From: JBBDIO01 sp040880365 | GTDB taxonomy: Bacteria; Chloroflexota; Anaerolineae; Caldilineales; Caldilineaceae | DNA: 18,660 bases | Reading direction: 5' to 3' | Assembly (NCBI GenBank): GCA_040880365.1 | Contig: JBBDIO010000193.1 | Span: 1 to 18,660, forward strand | Shown: piece by piece, positions 7,276-15,320 of the stretch | Layout of the letters: each line of letters begins with the position of its first letter | How positions within the stretch are numbered: position 1 is the stretch's first letter | Position numbers and translations under genes: made by a program | Notes under the pieces: model-generated | Told to the model about the DNA's origin: nothing | The model's database searches: none | Seen by the model: only the letters and a program-made list of their open reading frames with translations

Positions 7276-8661
7276 TTAGGCCGGGTTGGGTTCGATAAAG
7301 ACGAATACCAGGTCGTTGACGTTGGTTTGGGTTGGCCCGGTGACCAGCAGATCGTGGGTGGCCTGCAAATAGGGAAAGGCGTTGTGGGCGCGCAAGTGGG
7401 TTTCGGCATCCAGGTTGGCCGCTTTGCCGCGCGCCACGGTGCCACTGTCCACCATACCGCCCGCGCTATTGGTGGGGCCATCGGTGCCGTCGGTCGCCAG
7501 CGATACGACGGTGATGCTGGGCCATTCCTGGAGTCCCAGCGCAGCACTGAGCGTCAATTCCTGATTGCGCCCGCCCGCGCCGGGGTTTTCGCCCAGGGTG
7601 ACGGTGGTTTCGCCGCCCAGAATCAGACAGGCGGGCGCTGCGATGGGCGCGCCATATTCCAGAACTTCCTTGCCCAGGGCGACAGCCGCTTTGCCGATCT
7701 GTGCGGCTTCGCCTTCGAGAAAGGTGGTGAGGAGCAGCGCATTGTAGCCTATGTTTTTGGCGCGGGTTTGCGCGGCCAGCGCGGCGATGCGATTATCGGC
7801 AATTACCAGGGTGCGGCTTTCGGCAAAGACGGGATCGTCGGCTTTGGGCGTATCGGGCAAGTGGCCGTCTAATCCCGCTTGCAGACGCTCGGCGATGGCC
7901 GGGGGCAGTTTATCTTGCAATCCGTAGCGGCTGACGATGGTCCAGGCATCTTGCCAGGTGCTGGCATCGGGCACGGTAGGGCCGCTGGCAATCACATCGA
8001 GGGGGCTGCCGATGACATCGCTGAGGGCCAGCGTGACCAGTGTGGCGGTGTGAGCGGCGCGGGCAAGCTGGCCGCCTTTGACCGCGCTGCAATGTTTGCG
8101 CAGACAGTTAATCTCGTTGATCGACGCGCCGGAGGCGAGCAGGGCATCGGTCATCTGTTGCAAATCGTCCAGCGTGATCCCTGTGGCGGGCGCGACCAGC
8201 AGAGCCGACCCCCCGCCCGAAAGCAGCGCGATGATCAGATCCTGGGGACCGGCCTGCTGGGCAATCTCCAGAATTTCCCGGCCCGCGGCCAGACCGGCTG
8301 CGTCGGGGATGGGATGCGCGGCCTCGCGAATGACCAGGCTGGAGGGGCGGGCATTGGTCGCGGTTTGGCTGTGGCCGGTTTTGACCACAACCTGCCCGCC
8401 CGTGATGCGTTCGCCCAGCACGTCGGCGACGGCCTGTGCCATCGGCGCGCCGGCTTTGCCTGCTCCAACGACATAGATGTTGGCAAAGTCGGCCAGCGCA
8501 TAGGCACGCCCGGCCAGTTGCAGCGTGGTGTCGTCACTTTCCAACACATTGCGCACGGCAACGTAGGGATCAACGGCATCCAGCGCGGCCTGGAGCACGG
8601 CAAGCATACGTGCCCGCAGTTCAGGATTTGGTTCCAGAACTGCGGGATCAAAACAAGGCAT
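7276..8661 (-). CDS. glycerate 2-kinase (MOFRL family)
   Basis: A 461-residue cytosolic kinase expected to convert D-glycerate and ATP to 2-phosphoglycerate, feeding glycolate/glyoxylate or sugar-acid breakdown into lower glycolysis. The N-terminal domain has VVGAGKAG (Lys69), KTGHS, the glycine-rich LLSGGGSALL (about 147-155), NCLRKHCSAVKGGQLA and LSDVIGSPLDVIASGP. The C-terminal MOFRL part has ILGGETTVTL, GAGGRNQE (Arg365), LATDGTDGPTNSAGG and the final THDLLVTGPTQTNVNDL. The conserved Lys and Arg correspond to residues proposed to be catalytic in Thermotoga glycerate kinase. Length is normal for the family. The ATG at 8661 is supported by AAGGAAAG about 10 nt upstream. The CBM48 gene ends 97 bp upstream on the same strand; in that gap the only thing noted is an 8-bp direct repeat, AATAGGAT, at 8678 and 8692. 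Confidence 0.95.
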   Translation of the reverse strand: MPCFDPAVLEPNPELRARMLAVLQAALDAVDPYVAVRNVLESDDTTLQLAGRAYALADFANIYVVGAGKAGAPMAQAVADVLGERITGGQVVVKTGHSQTATNARPSSLVIREAAHPIPDAAGLAAGREILEIAQQAGPQDLIIALLSGGGSALLVAPATGITLDDLQQMTDALLASGASINEINCLRKHCSAVKGGQLARAAHTATLVTLALSDVIGSPLDVIASGPTVPDASTWQDAWTIVSRYGLQDKLPPAIAERLQAGLDGHLPDTPKADDPVFAESRTLVIADNRIAALAAQTRAKNIGYNALLLTTFLEGEAAQIGKAAVALGKEVLEYGAPIAAPACLILGGETTVTLGENPGAGGRNQELTLSAALGLQEWPSITVVSLATDGTDGPTNSAGGMVDSGTVARGKAANLDAETHLRAHNAFPYLQATHDLLVTGPTQTNVNDLVFVFIEPNPA

Positions 8662-8758
8662 AGCGGGGTCTTTCCTTAATAGGATGGGCAGAATAGGATT
8701 GGCTGGAAATGGGAATATCTGGAATTATGTTGTATTGATGGCTGGGCGCACATGCCCG

Positions 8759-9055
8759 TCAGGTGTGAATCAGCCCGTTTTGCGTACCGTGTTCATTTTC
8801 GGCATAGCCATCGGCGGCTTCATCGTTGAACCAACGGCCCTCTTCGGTGTAATAGCGGAATGCGTAGTGGGCACCCGCATCGAGCAGCAGCGAAACACTG
8901 CGCGTGTTGTTGCTGCGGCGCACAAGTTTATGCGCTTCGGGGTCCCAGTTGTTAAAGTCGCCCACCACCGAAATCCGGGGCAGATCCGGGTCATCGGGTA
9001 CGACAAAGGTTACTTTGATCTGGTTGGTGTGTTTTGTGGTTTCACGCTTCAACAT
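8759..9055 (-). CDS. small CBM48 (AMPK/isoamylase early-set) glycogen-binding-type protein
   Basis: A 98-residue stand-alone carbohydrate-binding module of the CBM48/AMPK-beta type. The core reads IKVTFVVPDDPDLPRISVVG, then GDFNNWDP (Trp37), a loop with basic residues, FRYYTEEGRWFND (Trp75) and a DG-containing end. The two tryptophans match the positions that stack on glucose units in glycogen-binding modules. No catalytic domain, signal peptide or membrane segment is present. The ATG at 9055 is chosen over an in-frame start at 9190: GGAG sits 8 nt before it, the homology starts there, and the likely promoter at 9127-9156 lies downstream of the longer start. Role unknown; such proteins may scaffold glycogen enzymes. 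No glycogen-metabolism gene is seen in the window. Confidence 0.87.
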   Translation of the reverse strand: MLKRETTKHTNQIKVTFVVPDDPDLPRISVVGDFNNWDPEAHKLVRRSNNTRSVSLLLDAGAHYAFRYYTEEGRWFNDEAADGYAENEHGTQNGLIHT

Positions 9056-9426
9056 GGTCTTTGCTCCATTTTCAACAAATGACAAGTAAATGGCCGATTG
9101 AGCGTTCCTCCCTTTATCTTCTCTGGATGATAGCAGAAACTCGCCACCTGTGTAAATCTCTGAATTGGCAGAAAAAGTCACATGCGGCACGGTATACAGG
9201 CCTATCCATTGGGAAATGAACGCCAGTAGATCTCTATACCCGTTTATCTATCCGTGCCGCATAGTGTGCTCTATTCAACCGCAGTAGATGTCGCGGTATG
9301 TTGATTGATAAAAGTGTTTGGATGCCGCCATGAGAAGCGCCGGGATACATGTTTGCGAAAGACAGATTGCGTTAATCGAGAATCGAGCGCACCTCATGGC
9401 GCGCTTCAGAGGGTAAGGGGGAGGCT
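9056..9426. other. 371-bp divergent intergenic region
   Basis: Separates the CBM48 gene (minus) from the DUF421 gene (plus). It holds the minus-strand promoter candidate at 9127-9156. The inverted repeat CGCCATGAG (9326-9334) / CTCATGGCG (9393-9401) lies before the DUF421 gene. No convincing plus-strand -35/-10 pair and no credible small ORF were found. Confidence 0.6.
9127..9156 (-). promoter_or_regulatory. candidate promoter of the CBM48 gene
   Basis: On the minus strand TTTACA (9156-9151, 5 of 6 to TTGACA) is followed after 18 bp by TATCAT (9132-9127, 5 of 6), preceded by the extended -10 TGC. The start near 9120 gives a leader of about 65 nt with GGAG before the ATG at 9055. Confidence 0.6.
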
Positions 9427-9945
9427 ATGTTTTTTGACAGTTGGGCCGGATTGGTGCGCGTCATACTCGTGGGGCTGCCTGCCTATGGTGCGCTGATACT
9501 CTGGTTGCGCCTTTCGGGCAAGCGCACGCTTTCTAAATGGAATGCATTTGATTTTGTGGTGACGGTTGCGCTGGGTTCCACGCTGGCGACGGTGATAATG
9601 TCCAAGGATATTGCGCTCGCCGAGGGTGTGCTGGCGTTTGTGTTGCTGATTGGGCTGCAATTTGTCATCACCTGGCTTGCCGTCCGCTTTCAGAATGTGC
9701 GCCAGGTTATAAAGTCGCAACCCACGCTCCTGCTGGATCGAGGCCGTTTTTTAGAAGCCAATATGCAGGCCCAGCGAGTCAACCCGGCGGAGATTCGGGC
9801 GGCGGTGCGCGGCGCGGGAATCTCCGATCTGGAAGATGTGGAAGCCGTGGTTTTGGAGGCAGATGGCAGTTTCAGTGTTGTTCCGTCCTCGCAGAAGGGC
9901 GGGCGTTCGGCCCTGGAAGATGTAGATGCCACGGCTGGTCGTTAG
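9427..9945 (+). CDS. DUF421 (YetF/YcaP-type) membrane protein
   Basis: A 172-residue membrane protein of the DUF421 family. Hydrophobic segments lie at about 8-28, 43-58 and 65-86. Between them is the family signature LWLRLSGKRTLSKWNAFDFV (about 25-44), with LGSTLATVIM following. The cytoplasmic part has the usual RQVIKSQPTLLLDRGRFLEANM and ISDLEDVEAVVLEADGSFSV; the final 20 residues are Gly/Ser/acidic and unremarkable. The biochemical role of the family is not established; Bacillus relatives affect spore and envelope properties. Start ATG 9427 follows GGGGGAGG very closely. It is the only plus-strand gene right of 3592, and it faces the MscS gene with a 40-bp gap. Confidence 0.92.
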   Translation: MFFDSWAGLVRVILVGLPAYGALILWLRLSGKRTLSKWNAFDFVVTVALGSTLATVIMSKDIALAEGVLAFVLLIGLQFVITWLAVRFQNVRQVIKSQPTLLLDRGRFLEANMQAQRVNPAEIRAAVRGAGISDLEDVEAVVLEADGSFSVVPSSQKGGRSALEDVDATAGR

Positions 9946-9978
9946 CGACAGAATCAGCGTGGTGCGTCGCTACCGGCC

Positions 9979-9996
9979 TACCCGGTTATCCGGGTA
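9979..9996. terminator. short hairpin between convergent DUF421 and MscS genes
   Basis: TACCCGG (9979-9985) and CCGGGTA (9990-9996) pair perfectly around a 4-nt loop that contains the MscS stop codon. It lies 33 bp after the DUF421 stop. There is no T-tract on either side, so termination is only a suggestion. Confidence 0.35.
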
Positions 9997-11524
9997 AAGA
10001 GGGCTTTGTGGTCGGCACCATGCTTTCTCGGGTCGCAACGCTTGTCTTCCCTGTGCCGGTCTGCTTCTCTGTCTGCGTGCCTTCCTCGCCGGTTGTGTCG
10101 GGTGCAGTCCCAGCGTCTGCCTGCGCTTCGTCGCCCTCGGTTGATTCGTCGGCTTTTCCCGTACCATTTGGTTCCGGGTGTGGCGCACGCGCCACTTGGG
10201 ATTCGATGGGCACACTGGTGCGCACATGCAGATCGCGCTGGGGAAAGGGAATTTCGATCCCCGCTTTTTTGAATTCGCTGAAGATCATAAAATGGATGTC
10301 ACTGAGCACGCGCAGCGCGTCGGAAATATCGGCAATCCAGATGTTGACGATGAAATCCAGGCTGGATTCGCCAAAGGCCGTGAACAGAATCATGGGCGCG
10401 GGATCTTTCATCACCAGCCCATGACTGGTGGTGATGCGATCCAGAATATCGCGCACCTGGCGCGGGTCCGAATCGTAGCTGACGCCCACGTTAATGGTGC
10501 GGCGGGTGGTGCGGTCGTTGTGGGTATAGGTAGAGACTGGCGAAGTGAGCAGGGTTTTGTTGGGCACGAAGATTTCCACGTTGTCGAAGGTGCGCAGCAC
10601 GGTAGCCCGCATCCGCAATTGGCCGACAACGCCGCGGTTGCCGCCGACTTCCACCACGTCGCCGGGGCGCAGGGTCCGTTCAAATAACAGGAGGATGCCG
10701 CTGATGAAGTTGGCAACCAGTTCCTGGAGGCCGAAACCGATGCCCACCGAAAGACCGCCAAAGATAATCGCCAGCGCCGAGAGGTCGAAGCCGATGGAAT
10801 TGGCCGCGATCAGGACACCGATGGCGATAATCGCGTAGTGGCTGGTGACGGATACCGTATTGGTGACCCCAGGATCGGCCTCGGTGCGGGGCAGAATAAA
10901 GCGCGTCAGAATGTCGCGTACCATCCACGCCAGCGCGATGAACATATAGAGAATGATCAGCGACGTGGTGATGCTGGTCAGGGTCAGGGGCGTTTCCATC
11001 CACGTCAGCAGCTCCAGTTCGAAGATGGTGAACGTACCTGCCATCCCGGTGGTCAGACTGATGAGAATGAGCACCAGAAAGAGCGGGCGCACAAAGCGTC
11101 GTTGGTAGTTGAGCGCGGTTTCGGGGGCAAGCACGGCAAAGAGCAGGCCATAGACCATACGGTAAATGAGAATTAGCCAGAAGATGGGGTTGAGCCGTTC
11201 GAGCAACCCTACGGCAATCCCGCGCTGGGCAAACTGGTCGATGGCAATGCCGTTGAAGACCAGACCGAGGATGGGAAAAAAGAGCGATTCTACGCCGCGC
11301 GCATAGCGCAACAGGCGGTCGCGCAGATCGACGGGGCGATCCTGCTCGCTGCCATAACGATCCTGCAAACGCCGGATGAAGATTTCCAACGGCGCGGGCA
11401 GCAATAGGGCAAGGATGAATACGACGGCAAACGCCAGCAATTGCCACACGACAACCGGGCGTTCGAGCAGGAGGAGAAACGTATCCAACTGATCGATTAG
11501 TGCTTGAATTCTTGGGTCTTCCAT
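9986..11524 (-). CDS. MscS-family mechanosensitive channel
   Basis: A 512-residue small-conductance mechanosensitive channel family protein. Hydrophobic segments lie near 25-45, 80-95, 112-133, 145-163, 182-202, 228-246 and 250-281. The last holds the Gly-rich pore helix GGLSVGIGFGLQELVANFIS (257-276) followed by the beta domain (LRPGDVVEVGGNRGVVGQL, NVEIFVPNKTLLTSPVSTY) and the alpha/beta region ending IEIPFPQRDLHV. The four extra N-terminal helices make it larger than E. coli MscS (286 residues). Residues from about 441 on form a hydrophilic, Glu/Thr/Gly-rich tail without predicted fold. It is the second gene after the solute-binding protein with only 47 bp between, so the pair is probably one operon. 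The Shine-Dalgarno is weak (AAGG about 15 nt upstream of ATG). It should release solutes on membrane tension; control by the neighbouring protein is speculation. Confidence 0.93.
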   Translation of the reverse strand: MEDPRIQALIDQLDTFLLLLERPVVVWQLLAFAVVFILALLLPAPLEIFIRRLQDRYGSEQDRPVDLRDRLLRYARGVESLFFPILGLVFNGIAIDQFAQRGIAVGLLERLNPIFWLILIYRMVYGLLFAVLAPETALNYQRRFVRPLFLVLILISLTTGMAGTFTIFELELLTWMETPLTLTSITTSLIILYMFIALAWMVRDILTRFILPRTEADPGVTNTVSVTSHYAIIAIGVLIAANSIGFDLSALAIIFGGLSVGIGFGLQELVANFISGILLLFERTLRPGDVVEVGGNRGVVGQLRMRATVLRTFDNVEIFVPNKTLLTSPVSTYTHNDRTTRRTINVGVSYDSDPRQVRDILDRITTSHGLVMKDPAPMILFTAFGESSLDFIVNIWIADISDALRVLSDIHFMIFSEFKKAGIEIPFPQRDLHVRTSVPIESQVARAPHPEPNGTGKADESTEGDEAQADAGTAPDTTGEEGTQTEKQTGTGKTSVATRESMVPTTKPSLPG

Positions 11525-11571
11525 AAGTAGGGTCGGTGCCTTTCCGGTGCCTTTCCGTGCGCAAACTTGGT

Positions 11572-14121
11572 CTATTCTGTACCACCGGCGGGTGGGGTCT
11601 GGGTTGTTGTCGGTGTCGCGCCCGATTCGGTGTCGGATTCGGTGCCCGTGTCGGCATCGGAACCCTCGGCCTGGGGATCTTCGCCTTCCAGCATAATGCT
11701 GTCCGGCTCGTCGCCCTCGACCGGTTCGGACGCAGGCAGAGACGTCGGTTCGGGCGTGGGCAGGGGCGCGATGCCGTTTTCTTCGTTGATAGCGGTAGTC
11801 AGCGTTTGCACCACGGCACCGGCCTCTTCGTTGTCTTCCAACACCCGACTATAGAACTCTTCGCCATTGGCGCGCACGGTCCGCATATAGATGTTGTTGG
11901 GCCGGGCAATGGCGTTGCGCGAGATTTCCATGAAGGTACCCATGGGCGATTCTTCTCCCACGTCTACGGTGGCATTGACGGGCGTCGAGCCTGCCGATTC
12001 GGCGAGGAACGTCTGGCTTTCGGCATTGGTCATGAACCGGATAAGTTCCAGAATCAGCGAAATCTGCACATCGGTGCCCGATTGGCTGATGAAGAACCCC
12101 TGAGATGTGAGCAGCGGCACACCATTGCCCCCAGGACCCGCCGGCAGGGTGGCAACGCCCAGCGTTTCTTCGCCCATGCTTTCGCGCAATTCTGCCAGAT
12201 CGGCGGAACTGCCAACGTAATAGGCAATCTCACCGGCTTCGAAACGACTGCGCAAGTTCGCCGTGTCGTCAGAAAGCACCATGCCAAAGCTATCGCGCGA
12301 TTCGCGCAGCCATTCGAGCCAGGGCGCCATGCCGCCTTGATCCAGCACTACCCGATTTTCGCCGTCGAAAAGCCTTCCGCCGTAGGCGCTCACCCCCCAG
12401 AACGCCGATGCAAAGTTGACATCCAACGCAATGGGCACGCCCTGGCCGGCCTGGGCGCGCAGATCGTCGACTGTGAGGGCCGGGCCATTGGGCGTCAGTT
12501 CACGGTTGTAGTAGAGCGCATCCAGATTCAGCGCCACCGGCAGCCCATAGAGCGCGCGCTGCTGGCGCAAGGTATCCAGGGCATTGGGCTGGAATCGTTG
12601 CAACAGTTCGTTGGTGATATAGGGCGTCACCTCGCGGATCAGCGGCTCTTCGCCCAGCAACGATTGCATTAGCTCCTGGGAACCCAGCACAGTGATGGCC
12701 CGACTGATGCCGCTGGTGTTACTCTCCAGGCGCGCAGAGATGTTGGCAGGCAGCTCGTATTGGGCCTCGACAATGATGAGGGGGCAGATGGCGCGGAAGC
12801 GTTGAATCAAACGGTCCAGCGCGTCGGCCGCGCTGTCTTCCCAGCTGTGGATGAGACGCACAGTGCCCAAAAAGGTGCAGGCCAGCTCTTGTTGTGCGAC
12901 CGCGCCCAGGCCATTGGCTTCATTGATTTGATTGGTGATAGCAACCGCAGCTTCGGCGGGCGGCACGCCGCCATCCAGCACACGCAAATAGGCTTCACCG
13001 CCCAGCCGCAAGACGTTTTCCATTTCCGGCGTATTGAGCAAGGGCGCGGCGGCGCGGGCCTGGGTGGCAAAGCTGGAGACAATGGGATTCAGCCGCGGAT
13101 TGATGCGCACGCGCTGGTTGGCGGGCACGGTGCGCACCCGGCGCATGAGCGCGCCACTTTGCTCGGCATTGGCGAGAAACTGGGTTAGTTCGATAGCCAG
13201 ACCGCGCTGGTTGCCCGATGAAACCGGGCTGAACATGAATCCGGTCACTTCGAGCAGGGGTTGTGCGTTGGCGATAGGCCCGGCAGGCAGGGGCGAAACG
13301 TCGATGTTTTCCAGCCCCAGGCCCTCGGTGATGGCGTTCAGCTCCGATGCATAGCCCACATAATAGGCGGCATCGCCCTGGATGAACCGATTGCGCAGGG
13401 CGTCGCGGTTATTGTCCAGAATCACGCCCGGAAAGTTGCGAAAATTGGCGAGCCACGCCAGCCAGTTGGCATAGCCGCCCTGGTTGAGCACCACGTTCCC
13501 GTCTTCGCCAAAAACATTTCCTCCAAACGCATTGATGCCCCAATAGGCATCGCGAAACGTCGTACTCATCAAGACGAGTTCACCCTGCGCGGCTTCGCGC
13601 TCCAGGCCATCGATGGTAGACAGCGTATCGCTCACTACCTGGCGATTGTAGTAGAGCGCGAGCGTGTTGAACGCCAGCGGCACGGCATAGCGATCCTCGG
13701 CATAGGCCACAGTGTCCAGCGTGGCAGGGGTGTAGCGTTGCCACACGTCTTCGGGTATGTCCTCGTTCAGCGGGGCGATATGTCCGCCGCGCGCAAGGGG
13801 CGCGATCCACGAAGATGGACCCAGGACAATATCCGGCCCCAGGCCGGTGGTCACTGCATTGAGATATTCTGCTTGTAGCAGATCGGCGGTGGCGAAGCTT
13901 TGCTGCATGACGGTGACATCGGGGTGGATGTTGCGGAAGCGTTCGAGCATTTCCTGAAATGCTTCTGCTTCGGCGCCTGCATAGGCGTGCCAGATGAGTA
14001 TTCTACCCTGGAGATTGCCGTTGTCGCTGCGTCCTGATACCGCGTAGATGCTGATGAACAGCAAGGCAAGCGCGGCGCTAATCACCAGCGCGATACCGGT
14101 GAACCGTAACCGTTGTCGCAC
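11572..14121 (-). CDS. membrane-anchored protein with two fused extracellular solute-binding domains
   Basis: An 849-residue exported protein. A single hydrophobic segment (about 9-27) with no lipobox Cys should be an uncleaved anchor or signal peptide. Two copies of a family 1 (sugar-type) solute-binding domain follow. Copy 1 (about 39-405) has ILIWHAYAGAEAEAFQEML, YAVPLAFNTLALYYNR and WGINAFGGNVFGEDGNVVLN. Copy 2 (about 419-785) has VRLIHSWEDSAADALDRLI, YGLPVALNLDALYYNREL and WGVSAYGGRLFDGENRVVLD. The halves are collinear, so the gene arose by internal duplication. The only two cysteines (415 and 446) flank the first strand and helix of copy 2 and could pair. The tail from about 788 is Pro/Glu/Asp/Thr-rich. 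Start is GTG 14121 with AAGGA 6 nt before it. No permease or ATPase gene lies nearby; the downstream partner is an MscS channel. Ordinary solute-binding proteins have one such domain. Confidence 0.9.
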   Translation of the reverse strand: MRQRLRFTGIALVISAALALLFISIYAVSGRSDNGNLQGRILIWHAYAGAEAEAFQEMLERFRNIHPDVTVMQQSFATADLLQAEYLNAVTTGLGPDIVLGPSSWIAPLARGGHIAPLNEDIPEDVWQRYTPATLDTVAYAEDRYAVPLAFNTLALYYNRQVVSDTLSTIDGLEREAAQGELVLMSTTFRDAYWGINAFGGNVFGEDGNVVLNQGGYANWLAWLANFRNFPGVILDNNRDALRNRFIQGDAAYYVGYASELNAITEGLGLENIDVSPLPAGPIANAQPLLEVTGFMFSPVSSGNQRGLAIELTQFLANAEQSGALMRRVRTVPANQRVRINPRLNPIVSSFATQARAAAPLLNTPEMENVLRLGGEAYLRVLDGGVPPAEAAVAITNQINEANGLGAVAQQELACTFLGTVRLIHSWEDSAADALDRLIQRFRAICPLIIVEAQYELPANISARLESNTSGISRAITVLGSQELMQSLLGEEPLIREVTPYITNELLQRFQPNALDTLRQQRALYGLPVALNLDALYYNRELTPNGPALTVDDLRAQAGQGVPIALDVNFASAFWGVSAYGGRLFDGENRVVLDQGGMAPWLEWLRESRDSFGMVLSDDTANLRSRFEAGEIAYYVGSSADLAELRESMGEETLGVATLPAGPGGNGVPLLTSQGFFISQSGTDVQISLILELIRFMTNAESQTFLAESAGSTPVNATVDVGEESPMGTFMEISRNAIARPNNIYMRTVRANGEEFYSRVLEDNEEAGAVVQTLTTAINEENGIAPLPTPEPTSLPASEPVEGDEPDSIMLEGEDPQAEGSDADTGTESDTESGATPTTTQTPPAGGTE

Positions 14122-14225
14122 CCTTGTTCCTTTCTGTGTGGTTGACCTTGCATGGGAGACCGCAGTGCGATACGCGAAGTGTACAACCGAATGTGCCTAT
14201 AGACAGGCAACGTTTCTATTTATGA

Positions 14226-14254
14226 ATATTAGCTATTTTATATACCAGAATCAA
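14226..14254 (-). promoter_or_regulatory. candidate promoter of the solute-binding protein-MscS operon
   Basis: In the A+T-rich part of the 296-bp gap, TTGATT (14254-14249, 4 of 6) is followed after 17 bp by TAATAT (14231-14226, 4 of 6). The start near 14219 would give a leader of about 98 nt. An overlapping alternative uses the TATAAA inside the spacer. Confidence 0.4.
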
Positions 14255-14302
14255 TGGGACGCACAATCGGACCCCCGCGCATCCCTGACCCTTTTTAGTC
14301 GA

Positions 14303-14323
14303 ATAGCATACGGATAGCATACG
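14303..14323. repeat. 10-bp direct repeat one helical turn apart, upstream of the operon
   Basis: ATAGCATACG occurs at 14303-14312 and 14314-14323, an 11-bp period, about 50-70 bp upstream of the promoter candidate. The spacing puts both copies on one DNA face, as in sites for activators that bind direct repeats. The regulator is unknown. Confidence 0.5.
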
Positions 14324-14381
14324 CAAATTTGGGAAATTCTTCTGAATTCTGACCTACAATCCAGGGGGTAAGGGCGGGCTG

Positions 14382-14424
14382 CGCATAGCGGCCGCCTGCC
14401 CTGTCTGCCCGCGGCGGCTATGCG
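14382..14424. repeat. near-perfect 14-bp inverted repeat over the HAD gene stop codon
   Basis: CGCATAGCGGCCGC at 14382-14395 pairs with GCGGCGGCTATGCG at 14411-14424 with one mismatch and a 15-nt loop. The 3' arm includes the TAG stop of the HAD gene (14420-14418). It is a likely 3'-end hairpin of that transcript, but no U-tract follows on the minus strand. Confidence 0.7.
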
Positions 14425-15221
14425 GCAAGCAACGTCTGCAACACGGCGGCGACGCCATCGTCGTTGTTGGAATGCGTAACATAGTCGGCAACCGCCAGCA
14501 CTTCGGCTACAGCATTTTCCACGGCCACACCCAGCCCCGCTTCGGCAACCATACCCACATCATTGGTATCGTCGCCAAACGCGACCATATGCGACATGTC
14601 CAGCCCCCAGCGCGTCGCCAGATGCGCCAGGGCCGTGGCTTTGTCGGCGCTGGCCGACATAATCTGGACCAGGTGATATTTTTCGGAAAGGATGATGCGG
14701 GTGCCTGCCGGCAGGCGCGGCTCGACCGCGCGCATGGGGGCGAAATCATCCAGACGGAACAGGATTTTGGCGGCGGGCCGTGTGGCAATGGTCTTCAGAT
14801 CTTCCACTACTTCGCCCACAATATTTTCCAGGGGTTGGTTGAAGTAGATCACATCGTCGATTTCCAGGCCAAGCACCAGCCCGGGGATGGTCTCGAACAG
14901 CAGATCCAGCACGGTGTGGGTATGCGCGACGGCCAGGTAGTCTTCGAGCACGACAGCACCATTTTCGCCGGCGATTGCACCGTTATAGGCGACCCAGGGC
15001 ACATGTTGCAGCGCGGGCGGCAGCGAATCGACAATGCGGCGCGGCGGACGTCCTGTGGCAATCACCAGCCGTCGCCCGGCATCCAGCCAGGCCAGGAGCG
15101 CGTCCAGCGTTGCGGGTGAAATGGATTTATCGGTGCGCAGCAGGGTATCGTCCATATCAATCGCCGCGATCTGGGGCGTGGGCCGTTGGGTAAGTTCAGA
15201 TAGGGTCAAAGTGCATTCCAT
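14418..15221 (-). CDS. Cof-type HAD-IIB family phosphatase
   Basis: A 267-residue cytosolic haloacid-dehalogenase-fold hydrolase of the Cof/IIB class, expected to remove phosphate from sugar phosphates or similar small molecules. All four motifs are present: IDMDDTLL with nucleophile Asp22 and acid/base Asp24, the Thr of VIATGRP (Thr56), Lys193 in SADKATAL, and GDDTND (215-220) for magnesium. The cap lies between motifs II and III. The C-terminal ADYVTHSNNDDGVAAVL is the usual Cof ending. Substrate cannot be told from sequence. The start at ATG 15221 lacks a clear Shine-Dalgarno, and the first 16 residues are poorly conserved, but no better start precedes IDMDDT. It follows the sulfatase by 99 bp on the same strand and may share its transcript. 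Confidence 0.94.
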   Translation of the reverse strand: MECTLTLSELTQRPTPQIAAIDMDDTLLRTDKSISPATLDALLAWLDAGRRLVIATGRPPRRIVDSLPPALQHVPWVAYNGAIAGENGAVVLEDYLAVAHTHTVLDLLFETIPGLVLGLEIDDVIYFNQPLENIVGEVVEDLKTIATRPAAKILFRLDDFAPMRAVEPRLPAGTRIILSEKYHLVQIMSASADKATALAHLATRWGLDMSHMVAFGDDTNDVGMVAEAGLGVAVENAVAEVLAVADYVTHSNNDDGVAAVLQTLLAA

Positions 15222-15320
15222 TCGGTTTGTCTATTCACTGCCTCAATACAATTCTTTGATGTGTTTCAAACATGCACCTGTGTGCGGCATGTTTAGTCTG
15301 TGGGGGAGGGCAAAAGGCCC

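Noticed and set aside
8759..9190. 143-residue version of the CBM48 protein
   Set aside because: The extra 45 residues span the promoter candidate and lack family similarity. GGAG before 9055 supports the shorter start.
11536..12672. 378-residue plus-strand open frame opposite the solute-binding gene
   Set aside because: Antisense shadow. The opposite strand encodes clear duplicated domains across the same bases.
14341..14420. Riboswitch or structured RNA before the HAD/solute-binding gap
   Set aside because: Only a simple hairpin over the HAD stop codon is visible. It lies at a 3' end and has no known riboswitch core.
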